From an uncultured Erysipelotrichaceae bacterium (GTDB lineage Bacteria; Bacillota_I; Bacilli_A; RF39; UBA660), in contig CADBKG010000010.1 in the NCBI GenBank assembly GCA_902795215.1, positions 1 to 64,000 on the forward strand: a DNA stretch of 64,000 nt, written 5' to 3'. The notes under the pieces were generated by a model that saw only the letters and a program-made list of their open reading frames with translations, was not told where the DNA came from and searched no databases. A program made the position numbers and the translations under genes. Of the stretch, positions 52,884-62,189 are shown piece by piece (position 1 is the first letter of the stretch; each line of letters opens with the position of its first letter).

Positions 52884-53768
52884 CTACCACTTAGGCTGGT
52901 TCGCTTCGAAATTATCAGTGATTTTTTTGACTTTTTTATCTGCTTTTTCGAACTCTTTATATCTAGATTTAACATATAAGATGATATTCTTGTTATTGTT
53001 GATTAAATTATTAACTGCTGTATTGATTTCAAGTTCCAAATCTTCTATAATCTCGTTATTAACTGAATCATATGAAATAAGCAAATCTCTAAAAGTATTA
53101 TTAAATTTATTTAAATTTTCCGTTTGATCATTCGATAATGCTTCAATTCTATCTAATATTTCTAATACTTCACTACTAATACCAACTCTACCACTAGTTA
53201 TATCAATTACATCTAAGTTTTCAAATTGATATTGTTCTATTGGAGCAATATCTATTGCTTTTAATCTTCTTTTAACTTCTAATTCAACTGAGTCAACAGA
53301 TTCATAAACTTTTCTAACTGTATTTTTCATGGATAGAACAGCTTTTTTGTTATTTTTAAAAGATTCTTTATTTTTTTCTAGAAGTTCTGTTTCATCTTTA
53401 AATTCTGTTATAGGTATAGATTTATAAATCCTGAGTATTTTATCTATATTATCTATATAATTATCAAAACTTTTTAAAGTAGTATCTTTTAGACTAGTAT
53501 CTATTTCAAAAGTTCTTCCATATCCAGAATATTCATCATATATAAAAATATATGTTTTTCTTAATTTTTTAATATTTTGTATTAAATCACCTGCAAGAGA
53601 TTGTTCTTTATTCATTACATCAAAAAAAGCGGTAGTATAACTATCTTTCCAGTAATTGCTTAAATCATTAATATTTTTAAATAATTCAAAGAATATTCTC
53701 TCACAATCATTTAAACAATTTTTTAAAGAGGCAATATTGTTTTTTAATGCTATTGTTTTTACTCTCAC
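52884..53768 (-). CDS. T7SS-locus helical protein with WXG-like hairpin
   Basis: The 294-residue protein has no signal peptide and is nearly all helical. Near residue 40 it reads N-Y-W-K-D-S-Y-T-T-A-F-F-D-V, a Trp-centred turn where WXG100 proteins have W-x-G and a helix-turn-helix; the spacing to a conserved aromatic also fits. The rest contains long coiled-coil-like helices. I place the start at a GTG (53768) after AAGGGTG; a GTG three codons upstream is the alternative. It lies between the WXG-like gene and the 79-residue gene. The function is unknown. Confidence 0.62.
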   Translation of the reverse strand: MRVKTIALKNNIASLKNCLNDCERIFFELFKNINDLSNYWKDSYTTAFFDVMNKEQSLAGDLIQNIKKLRKTYIFIYDEYSGYGRTFEIDTSLKDTTLKSFDNYIDNIDKILRIYKSIPITEFKDETELLEKNKESFKNNKKAVLSMKNTVRKVYESVDSVELEVKRRLKAIDIAPIEQYQFENLDVIDITSGRVGISSEVLEILDRIEALSNDQTENLNKFNNTFRDLLISYDSVNNEIIEDLELEINTAVNNLINNNKNIILYVKSRYKEFEKADKKVKKITDNFEANQPKW

Positions 53769-53795
53769 AAGAATCACCCTTTTTCTTTAAATAAA

Positions 53796-53848
53796 TGGAA
53801 ATTATTAAATAATTTCCACTTAGTTAAGGAAAACTGATTAGTTTCCTT
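53796..53848 (-). promoter_or_regulatory. Two hairpins in the WXG-like gene downstream spacer
   Basis: Hairpin one: AAGGAAA and TTTCCTT arms (53826-53848) around the stop codon. Hairpin two: TGGAAATTA and TAATTTCCA (53796-53818), a 9-bp stem with a weak T tract. They probably reduce read-through, so the WXG-like protein is made in excess of the two downstream proteins. Confidence 0.55.
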
Positions 53849-54506
53849 GAGCTGCAACGTAAACGCTTTGATTAGCAGCAACGAATTCATTAATGTTTTT
53901 AGTTGCGTTTTCAACTACTGCTTCTGTTAAAGCTTCCATTAAGTTTCTAGATTTAACATTTGCTTCTCTAATTGAATCAGATGCAGCTGACATTACTTCT
54001 TCAGTAAATGCAGTTGAAGAAGTAATTTGAGATTCAATTGCAGAAAGATTATCTTTAATTGTTCCAAGATAAGTATTTACAATATTATTAAATTCTTGAG
54101 CTGCAGTAGAATCTGCTCCTTTTCTTCCTCCAATTTCCATTTGGAATTCTGCAGTAGGTGGAGTGATATCAACATCAGTCCAGCTATAAGATTCTGTTCC
54201 GTGAGCTGCTTCATTTAAAGCTTCTCCAGCAGTCATTAAGAATCTACCAACGCTGTCAATATAATTGCGAACTTCGATTACTAGAGATTTGTATAGAGGC
54301 ATGAAAGTGTCTCCAAAAGCTTTAGCTTGGTCAGAAGCCCATCTTTGAGTTAAATCGTTAATTGCTCTTGAAGTATCATCAATAGCACCAACTAGATTAG
54401 CAGAAGGTGATGCAATTCCATCGATTAATCCTCTTACTTGTTCTGGATCATAAGATACATCTAATTCTCCTGCAAAATTTTGAATGTTTAAATTCATTTT
54501 TGCCAT
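53838..54506 (-). CDS. WXG100-like ESX secretion substrate (long form)
   Basis: The 222-residue protein resembles a WXG100 substrate in its first 110 residues: two helices around R-W-A-S-D-Q-A-K-A-F near residue 53, where the usual W-x-G reads W-A-S. A second helical hairpin follows (about 130-215). There is no signal peptide. Length is about twice a normal WXG100 protein. It has the strongest promoter of the locus and a good ribosome site (AAGGAGG), as expected for an abundant secreted subunit. It lies next to essC and an EsaB-like gene. Export is inferred. Confidence 0.72.
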   Translation of the reverse strand: MAKMNLNIQNFAGELDVSYDPEQVRGLIDGIASPSANLVGAIDDTSRAINDLTQRWASDQAKAFGDTFMPLYKSLVIEVRNYIDSVGRFLMTAGEALNEAAHGTESYSWTDVDITPPTAEFQMEIGGRKGADSTAAQEFNNIVNTYLGTIKDNLSAIESQITSSTAFTEEVMSAASDSIREANVKSRNLMEALTEAVVENATKNINEFVAANQSVYVAAQGN

Positions 54507-54555
54507 AATATTATTCCTCCTTCTAAGACGGTCGGCTTACCATCTATCTAAATTG

Positions 54556-54584
54556 ATTGTAGCATAAAAATATGTTAGTTGCAA
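54556..54584 (-). promoter_or_regulatory. Promoter of the WXG-like gene
   Basis: Minus strand TTGCAA (54579-54584), 17-bp spacer, TGC-TACAAT (54556-54561). It is one of the best promoters in the window and drives the wxg, 294-residue and 79-residue genes independently of essC. Confidence 0.8.
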
Positions 54585-54602
54585 TAAGTTGACACAACAA
54601 TT

Positions 54603-54869
54603 TTACGTTTTCGTGTGTAAAAGAACTATTTCAGATGAATTTCTAACATCTGTATCAAATATTATTTCGTTATTTCCATATATTTTTGCACTGTCTTTAT
54701 TAATAAATACATATTCATTTGGATCTCCTAAAACCACTCCTGTTAAATCTGTGACTGATTTTATTATTAACGCTTTAATTTTCCAAACTAATTCATTAAT
54801 TGGAATAAACATATCAAATGATTCATCAATTTCAGGAATAATTAGTTTAATTAATACTTTATTGGTCAT
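54603..54869 (-). CDS. EsaB/YukD-like ubiquitin-fold protein
   Basis: EsaB/YukD is a small ubiquitin-like cytosolic component of Firmicutes type VII secretion. The 88-residue protein has the beta-grasp strand order (V-L-I-K-L-I-I-P, then a helix with K-I-K-A-L-I, then N-E-Y-V-F-I-N-K). The ATG at 54869 overlaps the essC stop codon. It supports calling this an Ess/ESX locus. Confidence 0.75.
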   Translation of the reverse strand: MTNKVLIKLIIPEIDESFDMFIPINELVWKIKALIIKSVTDLTGVVLGDPNEYVFINKDSAKIYGNNEIIFDTDVRNSSEIVLLHTKT

Positions 54870-57800
54870 TATCATCACCTGCTTTATTAGAAAAATCAAT
54901 AAGTTTACATAGCATAGCTGTATCTTCTTCTATTACATATCCCATATCATTTGTAAGTCTTTGACTTAATTCTTTAGAGTAATTTGAGTATTTTAACAAT
55001 CCTTGTTCAGTAATACCGTTACCATACCAAATACCATCACTTAAACTAAATATGCTTTGGAACCATGTTTCAAATGTATAAGCCTTTATTTTCTTATTAG
55101 TATCACAGATTACAATAGACATTTTTTCATATTTTTTAACTGCTTGACATAAATCTGCGACAACATTAGTGTTTTCTAATGCTTTAATATATTTTTCTAT
55201 TCCATATATTAGTATTACACCTTCTTGATTAGATTTTTCACTGATTAGTTTATTAACATAAGCTATTAAACTCTCAGTAATTTTAGTTAAATTATCGGTA
55301 TAATAGTTTTGAAATAATTCTTTATTAATATCTAATGCTTTTGATGCGTCAATTATAATTACGTTTAGATTTTGAATATATCTAAATGTAATAAGCAGAC
55401 TTTTAACAAAATTTTCTATATACTCTATTTTATTGGCACTTATTATATTTCCTAAATTAGCAAGGAAATTGTATTTTATAGTGCTTAATTCTGCTTTATT
55501 AATACCAACTGGAACAGAAGATAATGTCGAAATGTCTTTAGATATAACATCAAATGAAACAATATCCGGAACAGTTGGAATTGTTTTCGCTTTAGCTTTT
55601 TGTTCTGATTCAACTTGTTTAACAAATTCTGATAAGTAATCTGGTAAGGTTTCGGCCTTTTCTACTATGCTGACAGTCTGGAATTCATGAAGATCATCCA
55701 TCATAAGTACTCCCCTACCATTAATATCTCTAGGAACAGTTTTGCTCTTTGTGTTAAATAGCATTTTATAATCTCCATCATCCTTAAGTTTATAAGCATA
55801 AGAAGTTTTGAAGTTAGCGCTTACCTTACCTCTAATAGAACTTATACCATTACATGTCATAATGTACACTATTCCAAGTCTTTCAGAGTCTCTAGTTATA
55901 TTAGGCAAAATTTCAAATAAATTTTGATTTGTTTCATAAATAGAATCATAATTATTTAAAATTACTACTATCAACGGAAGTTTCTTGTCAGAGAACTTAA
56001 TATAATTTTTATATTCTCCGTTATAATCCGCAAATAATCTTTTTCTTCTTGCTGTTTCTTCTGTTAGTAATTTAAATAGATTATTATATTTTTCATCTTC
56101 TCCAATATAAACTGATCCACCAAAATGAGGAAGTTTATTATATACTCTTAAAGCTTCTGAACCATAATCTATAGCATAGAAATTTAATTCCTCAGGAGAA
56201 TAATTCTTAACACTTGAGAATACAAGGGCATTAAGAAGCATTTCTCTTTCGATAGAATCATTTCCATATATTACAGTGTTTCCAGCGTTCAAGAAATTAT
56301 GTATTACAACACCTTGTTCTTGTTTTTCAGGAGCATCATATTCACCAATTATAGATTCTACATTGTAATTTTCCTTTTGGAAACCATATTTTTTGGCAAC
56401 GTTTTCTTCTAAAATGATTTCTGGAATATTATCAAGCCATAGCTTTCTTGCAAAAGTATTAGAACTTGTTGATACTTCTATTATGTTATCTAAAATATTA
56501 GTTATCTGTTCTCCTTTAGCTTCACCTTTTACTTGTTGGTTGTTTGAAGCTTGTATGCTTTTTATAAACTGTCCACAGTCATTTAAGAAGTTAATACTTT
56601 TATCCACAGTTTTAACTATTTTATCTGATGGGAAGTATTTTGCACCAGCCCATGCAGACTGACCTAATACATATAATTCGTCATATCCTACTTGTAAGTA
56701 AAATCTACCAGTTTCTTTAATTGCGGCAGCATCAGGTTTTTTTAACATTTCCTTTGAATCCGCTGCATCTTGTACTTTTAGACATACTCTAAATTTAGTA
56801 TTTGACCAAATTTGATCAGTAACTATACCAGAAGGTTTTTGAGTTGCAAGTATTAAGTGAACTCCAAGTGAACGACCTATACGCGCAGTACTAATTAGAG
56901 AGTCCATAAAATCTGGTTGTTGGCTTTTTAGTTCTGCAAACTCATCACATATTATAAATAAATGAGGAATAGGTTCATTAATTCTTCCTTCATGATAAAA
57001 TCTTTGATATTTATAAATATCTATTGTACTTTCTCCTAAAGCATCTCTAGCTTCATTAAACATAGTTTGTCTACGCTTTAATTCACTATCTATACTTACT
57101 AATGTTCTATCCATTTCAGCTTTATCTAAGTTTGTAATAGTACCTGCTAGGTGTGGTAGAACTTTTCCAGTAGCTTTGTTTTCAAAAGCAAAAGCAAGGC
57201 CACCACCTTTGTAGTCAATAAGTATAAATGATACATCTTCAGGACTATAGTTAATACACATAGAAAGAATATAAGTAATTATAAATTCTGATTTACCTGA
57301 ACCTGTAGTACCTGCAATAAGTCCATGAGGGCCATGTTCTTTTTCATGTAAGTCTAGATATATCAAATCATTTTGAGGATTAATACCAACTTCTGCTTTA
57401 AGACTTTGAGTAGAATCATTAGTTCTCCATCTATTTAAAATGTTTAACTGTTCAACTTTACCTACTTTTTCCATTTCTAAAAATGATACCATTTCTGGTA
57501 ATTTTGCATTACCATCGCTGCTTTCAAATTCGATTGGAATATTAGAAATAATTTTTGCAACATTCATCATATTAATGTTATATCTAACTTCATCCGTAAA
57601 GCTTGTTTGCTCTTGTCTTTCATAAGCATTTTGAAGTATACCACTAGTTCTTTCACCAATTGTAATAAAGTTATTACACTTACTAGGAAGTTTAGAAAGT
57701 CTATTTTCAATTAAAACAACACTCATACCAAAATTAGGTAATTCTGTTAGATTTCTAATAAAATCATATTTTTTGATTCTACTATAATTATCAATAATTA

Positions 57801-59436
57801 TTAAATAATATGGAGTATATGGACCACTTTCTGGTTTTCTTTCACCAGCTTCTTGTCTTTGATTTAAGACATTTTCAAGATATGTAAGTAATATTTTTGA
57901 TGTTTCATCAGTTGATGAAAAAAATCTAAAATCTCTTTCATTGGTAAAATTATGATTTAAATACTTTATATAGTCCCATTCTACTTCATTTGTTTCATCT
58001 GTAAAGACTACAAGTTTTAAATCCTCATAACTGTAGAATGAAATAAGTTGTAAAATAATATTATTCATAAAAGCATAGCATTTATTTCTTTCCCCCATTA
58101 TAGCCGTAACCATATTTTGATAGAAAGAGTAACTCATTGGTGCATCTTTTATATATTTATATTTTTTTCTTAATTCATTAACCTTTTTTTGCAATTCAGT
58201 TTCTTCTAGAGTGAATCCTCTGTCTGGATCAGCAATTTTAGCTGCAAGAGGAGGATTTCCTTTACCTATTCTAGCAAGCAAAAAATCACTTTGGTCAGAA
58301 CGTTTATTCCAAAATGGAAATTGTTTGTTCATAATCATATTAATGCATTCATCAAGTGTAACTAAATTTTCTATAAGAATATCTTTTTGCAATTTTGATT
58401 CGTCCATTAGTTCTTTTTCTTTTTCTTCTAGATATGCAGTATATTTTTCTATAATTTCTTTTTTCTTTTGTTTTCTTCTTCTCTTGTTGTATCTTCTAGA
58501 TAGGGTTGGCCATAGAAGCATTGAAGAAAGCATAGCAAAACTTGTTATAAGCGAAGGCCATGATCTAGCAAAAGTTGTTGTTCCATTAGTTAACTGAATC
58601 ATGACATTTAATACAGATGCCATTGAACTCATACCCATCATAAGCATTGGTCCAATAGTTAAAATAAGTGGAAGTTCTTCGGGATCACCAGTGTTAGGTG
58701 GCTCACTTAGCCTAAATTCTTTCATTTCTATAACTCTTCTTATACGAGGAGATTTTGAAAAATAACTATCAGGATTATATAATTCCCTATCTTTTACAAC
58801 TATATCTTCTGGTTGAACACCAGCATTAATTAAGTAACTAGTTAAATTAGTTGCATTACCAATTCTAATAGAATCTCTTGGACAGCAAAAAATCAAAACA
58901 CCCTTTAAGAACATGATGTTTAAACCAAATATATTTATTTGATCACCGGTTTTAATGCTATATCCGCCATTTTTTATTGCAATATAATTAACATATACTT
59001 TAGTTGTACCATTGTTTTCAAGAACTAATTCATTATTTTTATAGCTAATTACTACATTTTCATCGCCTAAATATGGGCAATTATAGTATACAGAAGAGTT
59101 TTCATTCTTTCCAATAGATAAATATAAATTTTGATAAAATGTATATAAACTAGTAACATTTGTTGTAATATCACTAGTATAAACTACGTAATTTTTATTG
59201 TTTCTACTTACTACATAATAAGTATTTGTTAAAAGAGGAGCGTTATCTACAAAGCCACCATTATATCCGACTTTAACATCATCTGTAGAATATATAACCC
59301 ATTTACCCTCCCTAGCTTCTACGTTTACTAATTTTGTTTCTTCGTTATTATTTTCATCAAAACTAAAACTACCAGAAACTTCTGAAGGAAGGGAAAAGCT
59401 AAGCATTTTGTTGTCTAAAAATAAATATATTTTCAT
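54859..59436 (-). CDS. essC: Type VII secretion ATPase EssC
   Basis: EssC is the membrane FtsK/SpoIIIE-type motor of T7SS. The 1525-residue protein has two FHA-like N-terminal domains (about 1-190), two membrane segments (about 255-310) and tandem ATPase domains. Domain 1 has Walker A G-T-T-G-S-G-K-S (709-716) and Walker B L-F-I-I-C-D-E (826-832). Domain 2 (from about 1050) has a degenerate loop (G-N-D-S-I-E-R-E), and domain 3 also looks degenerate, so only the first is likely to hydrolyse ATP. I place the start at 59436, after AAAGGGG; the longer in-frame start lies upstream of the ribosome site. EsaA, EssA and EssB homologs are not seen in the window. Confidence 0.95.
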   Translation of the reverse strand: MKIYLFLDNKMLSFSLPSEVSGSFSFDENNNEETKLVNVEAREGKWVIYSTDDVKVGYNGGFVDNAPLLTNTYYVVSRNNKNYVVYTSDITTNVTSLYTFYQNLYLSIGKNENSSVYYNCPYLGDENVVISYKNNELVLENNGTTKVYVNYIAIKNGGYSIKTGDQINIFGLNIMFLKGVLIFCCPRDSIRIGNATNLTSYLINAGVQPEDIVVKDRELYNPDSYFSKSPRIRRVIEMKEFRLSEPPNTGDPEELPLILTIGPMLMMGMSSMASVLNVMIQLTNGTTTFARSWPSLITSFAMLSSMLLWPTLSRRYNKRRRKQKKKEIIEKYTAYLEEKEKELMDESKLQKDILIENLVTLDECINMIMNKQFPFWNKRSDQSDFLLARIGKGNPPLAAKIADPDRGFTLEETELQKKVNELRKKYKYIKDAPMSYSFYQNMVTAIMGERNKCYAFMNNIILQLISFYSYEDLKLVVFTDETNEVEWDYIKYLNHNFTNERDFRFFSSTDETSKILLTYLENVLNQRQEAGERKPESGPYTPYYLIIIDNYSRIKKYDFIRNLTELPNFGMSVVLIENRLSKLPSKCNNFITIGERTSGILQNAYERQEQTSFTDEVRYNINMMNVAKIISNIPIEFESSDGNAKLPEMVSFLEMEKVGKVEQLNILNRWRTNDSTQSLKAEVGINPQNDLIYLDLHEKEHGPHGLIAGTTGSGKSEFIITYILSMCINYSPEDVSFILIDYKGGGLAFAFENKATGKVLPHLAGTITNLDKAEMDRTLVSIDSELKRRQTMFNEARDALGESTIDIYKYQRFYHEGRINEPIPHLFIICDEFAELKSQQPDFMDSLISTARIGRSLGVHLILATQKPSGIVTDQIWSNTKFRVCLKVQDAADSKEMLKKPDAAAIKETGRFYLQVGYDELYVLGQSAWAGAKYFPSDKIVKTVDKSINFLNDCGQFIKSIQASNNQQVKGEAKGEQITNILDNIIEVSTSSNTFARKLWLDNIPEIILEENVAKKYGFQKENYNVESIIGEYDAPEKQEQGVVIHNFLNAGNTVIYGNDSIEREMLLNALVFSSVKNYSPEELNFYAIDYGSEALRVYNKLPHFGGSVYIGEDEKYNNLFKLLTEETARRKRLFADYNGEYKNYIKFSDKKLPLIVVILNNYDSIYETNQNLFEILPNITRDSERLGIVYIMTCNGISSIRGKVSANFKTSYAYKLKDDGDYKMLFNTKSKTVPRDINGRGVLMMDDLHEFQTVSIVEKAETLPDYLSEFVKQVESEQKAKAKTIPTVPDIVSFDVISKDISTLSSVPVGINKAELSTIKYNFLANLGNIISANKIEYIENFVKSLLITFRYIQNLNVIIIDASKALDINKELFQNYYTDNLTKITESLIAYVNKLISEKSNQEGVILIYGIEKYIKALENTNVVADLCQAVKKYEKMSIVICDTNKKIKAYTFETWFQSIFSLSDGIWYGNGITEQGLLKYSNYSKELSQRLTNDMGYVIEEDTAMLCKLIDFSNKAGDDNDQ

Positions 59437-59486
59437 TGATGAGCCCCTTTCTATTATATATAAAAATGATACCATAAATAACAAAA

Positions 59487-59509
59487 AAAGTCACTATTTT
59501 TGTGACTTT
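59487..59509 (-). terminator. Terminator between the kinase and essC genes
   Basis: Minus strand AAAGTCAC-AAAAATA-GTGACTTT (59509-59487) followed by T residues. It separates the histidine kinase from the T7SS operon. Confidence 0.85.
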
Positions 59510-61467
59510 TATTTATCTTTATTTAAGTAACTTAATGCTTCTTGCATTTGTTCTTTTGTAAATGGTTTTGGAACATAACTTAAGAACCCTTCTTCTATGT
59601 ACTTATCTGCTGCACCTGAGACTGCATCTGCTGTAAAGGCTATTGTTGGTATATCATATCCTGGAATCTGTTTTAGTTTCTTAAGTGTTTCTTCTCCACC
59701 CATCTCTGGCATCATTATATCAAGTAATACTAAATCGTATTTTTCTCCATTTTGTATTTTCTCTATTGCTTCTTGTCCTGATCTTGCACTTGATACGATT
59801 AATCCCATATTTGTTAATGTTCTTTCTGCAACTTTTATATTAAGCATATTATCATCAACTACTAAAATAGTTTTTCTAGTTAAATCTTCAAGCGATTTTT
59901 CAGAGAAGTTCATAGGTTTATCTTTTTCATCTACAGGAGCGCTTAAATCAACTTTTTCCATAGTGCTTACTGCAGGAAGTCCTTCCATATTTGGTGTTTC
60001 TTTTGGTTTTTCACTAGATGGTCCATTAAGTACTATAGTTTGTCCTTTCGAATTATCTTCATAAACCTTTTGTGGTAATCTTACCGTAAATTTGCTTCCT
60101 TTACCATATTCGCTTTCTACTGATATTGTTCCATTCATCATTTCTACTAAACTTTTTGTAATAGCAAGTCCTAATCCTGTACCTTCTATTGTAGAATTAA
60201 TCTCGACATCAAGTCTTTCAAATTTATTAAATAATTTGTCTATACTTTCTTTTTTTATTCCTCTTCCTGTATCTTCTACTGTTATTTCTAAATTACATGT
60301 AGTTCCTCTTGTATCTCCCGTTACTGTAAAATTAACTTGGCCTTCATCAGTATATTTAATCGCATTTGATAAAAGATTATTAATAATTTCTTTAACATGT
60401 ACTTGGTCTCCGTATAACATATCTGGAATAGAACTATCAAGTGATACATTGAATTCTATTGGTTTTTCTCCAATTCTTACAGAATTACTTCTAGCAAGAC
60501 CAGTAATTTCCTTTTTGAAATCATAAGGAATCTCAACTATTTCCATCTTAGAAGATTCAATTTTATTTATATCAAGAATATTACCGATTATTTCAAGTAA
60601 TGTTGTAGATGCTTCAACTATATAATCAGCATCATTTTTAACTACATATGGTACTTCATCTGACCTAGATTGAATATCTTCACTAAAACCAACTATTGCA
60701 TTAAGTGGTGTTCTTATTTCATGACTCATACTAGATAAGAAATCTGATTTAGCTTTATTTGCTTTTTCTGCTTCATTTTTAGCAATATTTAATTGATCGA
60801 TTATCTTAATATCTGGGTTCTCAATAGTAAAGAACATAGCAAGTAATCCAAATGTTTCCGTAACGGTCATAAGTGTCCATCTATGATCTATGCTTTGGAT
60901 TACAAGAGCAACAATAAATCCCCCAAGCATAACAAACAAAGGAATAAAGTTTCTGGCTTTAGCCTTTTTAGTTATAATAGCTCTTAATGCACTTAAAATA
61001 CACATTGTTATCGCTACTCCAGAAATTAAATATAAAGTGTTACATGCTGGACCATCTGCAAATATTCCTGCTTCACTCATTCTTAGTGACGAAGGCAAAG
61101 TTAATGAAAGTAATAGAGTTATAAACATAAGAATATAAATTACAGTATGTATTAATTTAGAATGTTTTTTATAATATTCTTCTGACATAGAAATTGTCAT
61201 ATTATAATCAAAAAACATAATGCAAAATACCGCCAAATATGCCATATATAACTTATAGATAGCATTTGGTAATATATGCATTGTTCCATATCTAGTTATT
61301 AGGGGAAATAATGAACACTCCAAAATCAATCCAAAAAAGTTAATTGTCACAAGATTATAAAAAGTTTTTTCTTCAGGGGTATCAATACGTGTTTTATATC
61401 TAAATACACAATTTAAGAAAAATGAATAAAATATACTTAAGGCTATCACACCAACACTATAGCTCAT
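59509..61467 (-). CDS. Seven-TM hybrid histidine kinase
   Basis: The 652-residue protein has seven N-terminal membrane segments (to about 215), no separate PAS domain, then a HisKA/HATPase pair: H-box S-M-S-H-E-I-R-T-P near 250, N-box N-L-L-S-N-A-I-K-Y near 365, and G-boxes D-T-G-R-G-I and G-T-G-L-G-L-A. A C-terminal receiver holds D-D-N (near 545) and the phospho-acceptor Asp in L-L-D-I-M-M-P, with Lys in P-K-P-F. It is therefore a self-contained phosphorelay start. The ATG at 61467 follows AGGTGAT. No cognate response regulator is adjacent; the neighbouring T7SS or Spo0A could be a target, which is inference. Confidence 0.9.
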   Translation of the reverse strand: MSYSVGVIALSIFYSFFLNCVFRYKTRIDTPEEKTFYNLVTINFFGLILECSLFPLITRYGTMHILPNAIYKLYMAYLAVFCIMFFDYNMTISMSEEYYKKHSKLIHTVIYILMFITLLLSLTLPSSLRMSEAGIFADGPACNTLYLISGVAITMCILSALRAIITKKAKARNFIPLFVMLGGFIVALVIQSIDHRWTLMTVTETFGLLAMFFTIENPDIKIIDQLNIAKNEAEKANKAKSDFLSSMSHEIRTPLNAIVGFSEDIQSRSDEVPYVVKNDADYIVEASTTLLEIIGNILDINKIESSKMEIVEIPYDFKKEITGLARSNSVRIGEKPIEFNVSLDSSIPDMLYGDQVHVKEIINNLLSNAIKYTDEGQVNFTVTGDTRGTTCNLEITVEDTGRGIKKESIDKLFNKFERLDVEINSTIEGTGLGLAITKSLVEMMNGTISVESEYGKGSKFTVRLPQKVYEDNSKGQTIVLNGPSSEKPKETPNMEGLPAVSTMEKVDLSAPVDEKDKPMNFSEKSLEDLTRKTILVVDDNMLNIKVAERTLTNMGLIVSSARSGQEAIEKIQNGEKYDLVLLDIMMPEMGGEETLKKLKQIPGYDIPTIAFTADAVSGAADKYIEEGFLSYVPKPFTKEQMQEALSYLNKDK

Positions 61468-61521
61468 ACTATCACCTATTATATATTGTAACAAAAAAAA
61501 ACATTATTTTAAATGTTTTTT

Positions 61522-62127
61522 TTAACTTTTTTTCTTTAGTTTAATTTTACATAATACAAAGCTTACTGGGGTATAGAAAAAGCTTATAATTCCAAGGTTA
61601 ATAAAGACCCCAAGTATCCCATATCTGCTTACATCAAAGAAAAAGTAAGGTGATTTAATACTACCTGGTAGTAGTAATTGTAGTCCTACTAGTGTTAGTG
61701 TATAACTTAGTGTTGGTAATAAACAAGTAAAAAAGTAATGTAATTTAATATCATGAATTGAATCCGTTGCAACATAATCACAAACAACAAGTAAAGGAGA
61801 TATGATATGTAAAAAAATCAATCCTAATGAAAACATTAAATTTCCTTCAAAATATAAATTCATAAGTACAGTATTAGATATCATAAAAGTTAATACTAGT
61901 GCCATCATAACAGCAAAAAATATCCATGGATGATAATTATCATCTTTACTTTTTTTGGTTGCAATTGTATAAGGAATATAAAACAATAAAGTAATTATAT
62001 TACAAATTATAGTAAAGGTAGTAATGGTTTTAATAAAAGAATAATATTTCGATAGAATAGTTAATACAAGTCCTATAATTATAACTAACAAAACCATTCT
62101 TCTAAGTAACAACTTTCTATTTTTCAT
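61522..62127 (-). CDS. Pr6Pr-like multi-pass membrane protein
   Basis: The protein (about 201 residues) has six hydrophobic segments and resembles the FAR-17a/AIG1/Pr6Pr family of small membrane proteins, including a conserved Asp/His in F-F-F-D-V-S-R-Y and H-I-I-S-P. The function of the bacterial members is unknown. The ATG at 62127 is weakly supported by GGAG; an in-frame start three codons upstream is possible. It is upstream of the kinase. Confidence 0.55.
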   Translation of the reverse strand: MKNRKLLLRRMVLLVIIIGLVLTILSKYYSFIKTITTFTIICNIITLLFYIPYTIATKKSKDDNYHPWIFFAVMMALVLTFMISNTVLMNLYFEGNLMFSLGLIFLHIISPLLVVCDYVATDSIHDIKLHYFFTCLLPTLSYTLTLVGLQLLLPGSIKSPYFFFDVSRYGILGVFINLGIISFFYTPVSFVLCKIKLKKKS

Positions 62128-62189
62128 AACTAGCACTCCAAACTTTTATTCCTATTTTAACTATTTTAATCATATCATATTAATAATAT

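Noticed and set aside
52641-59436. Complete canonical T7SS
   Set aside because: EsaA, EssA and EssB/YukC homologs were looked for among the neighbouring genes and not found, so only a partial or variant system is claimed.
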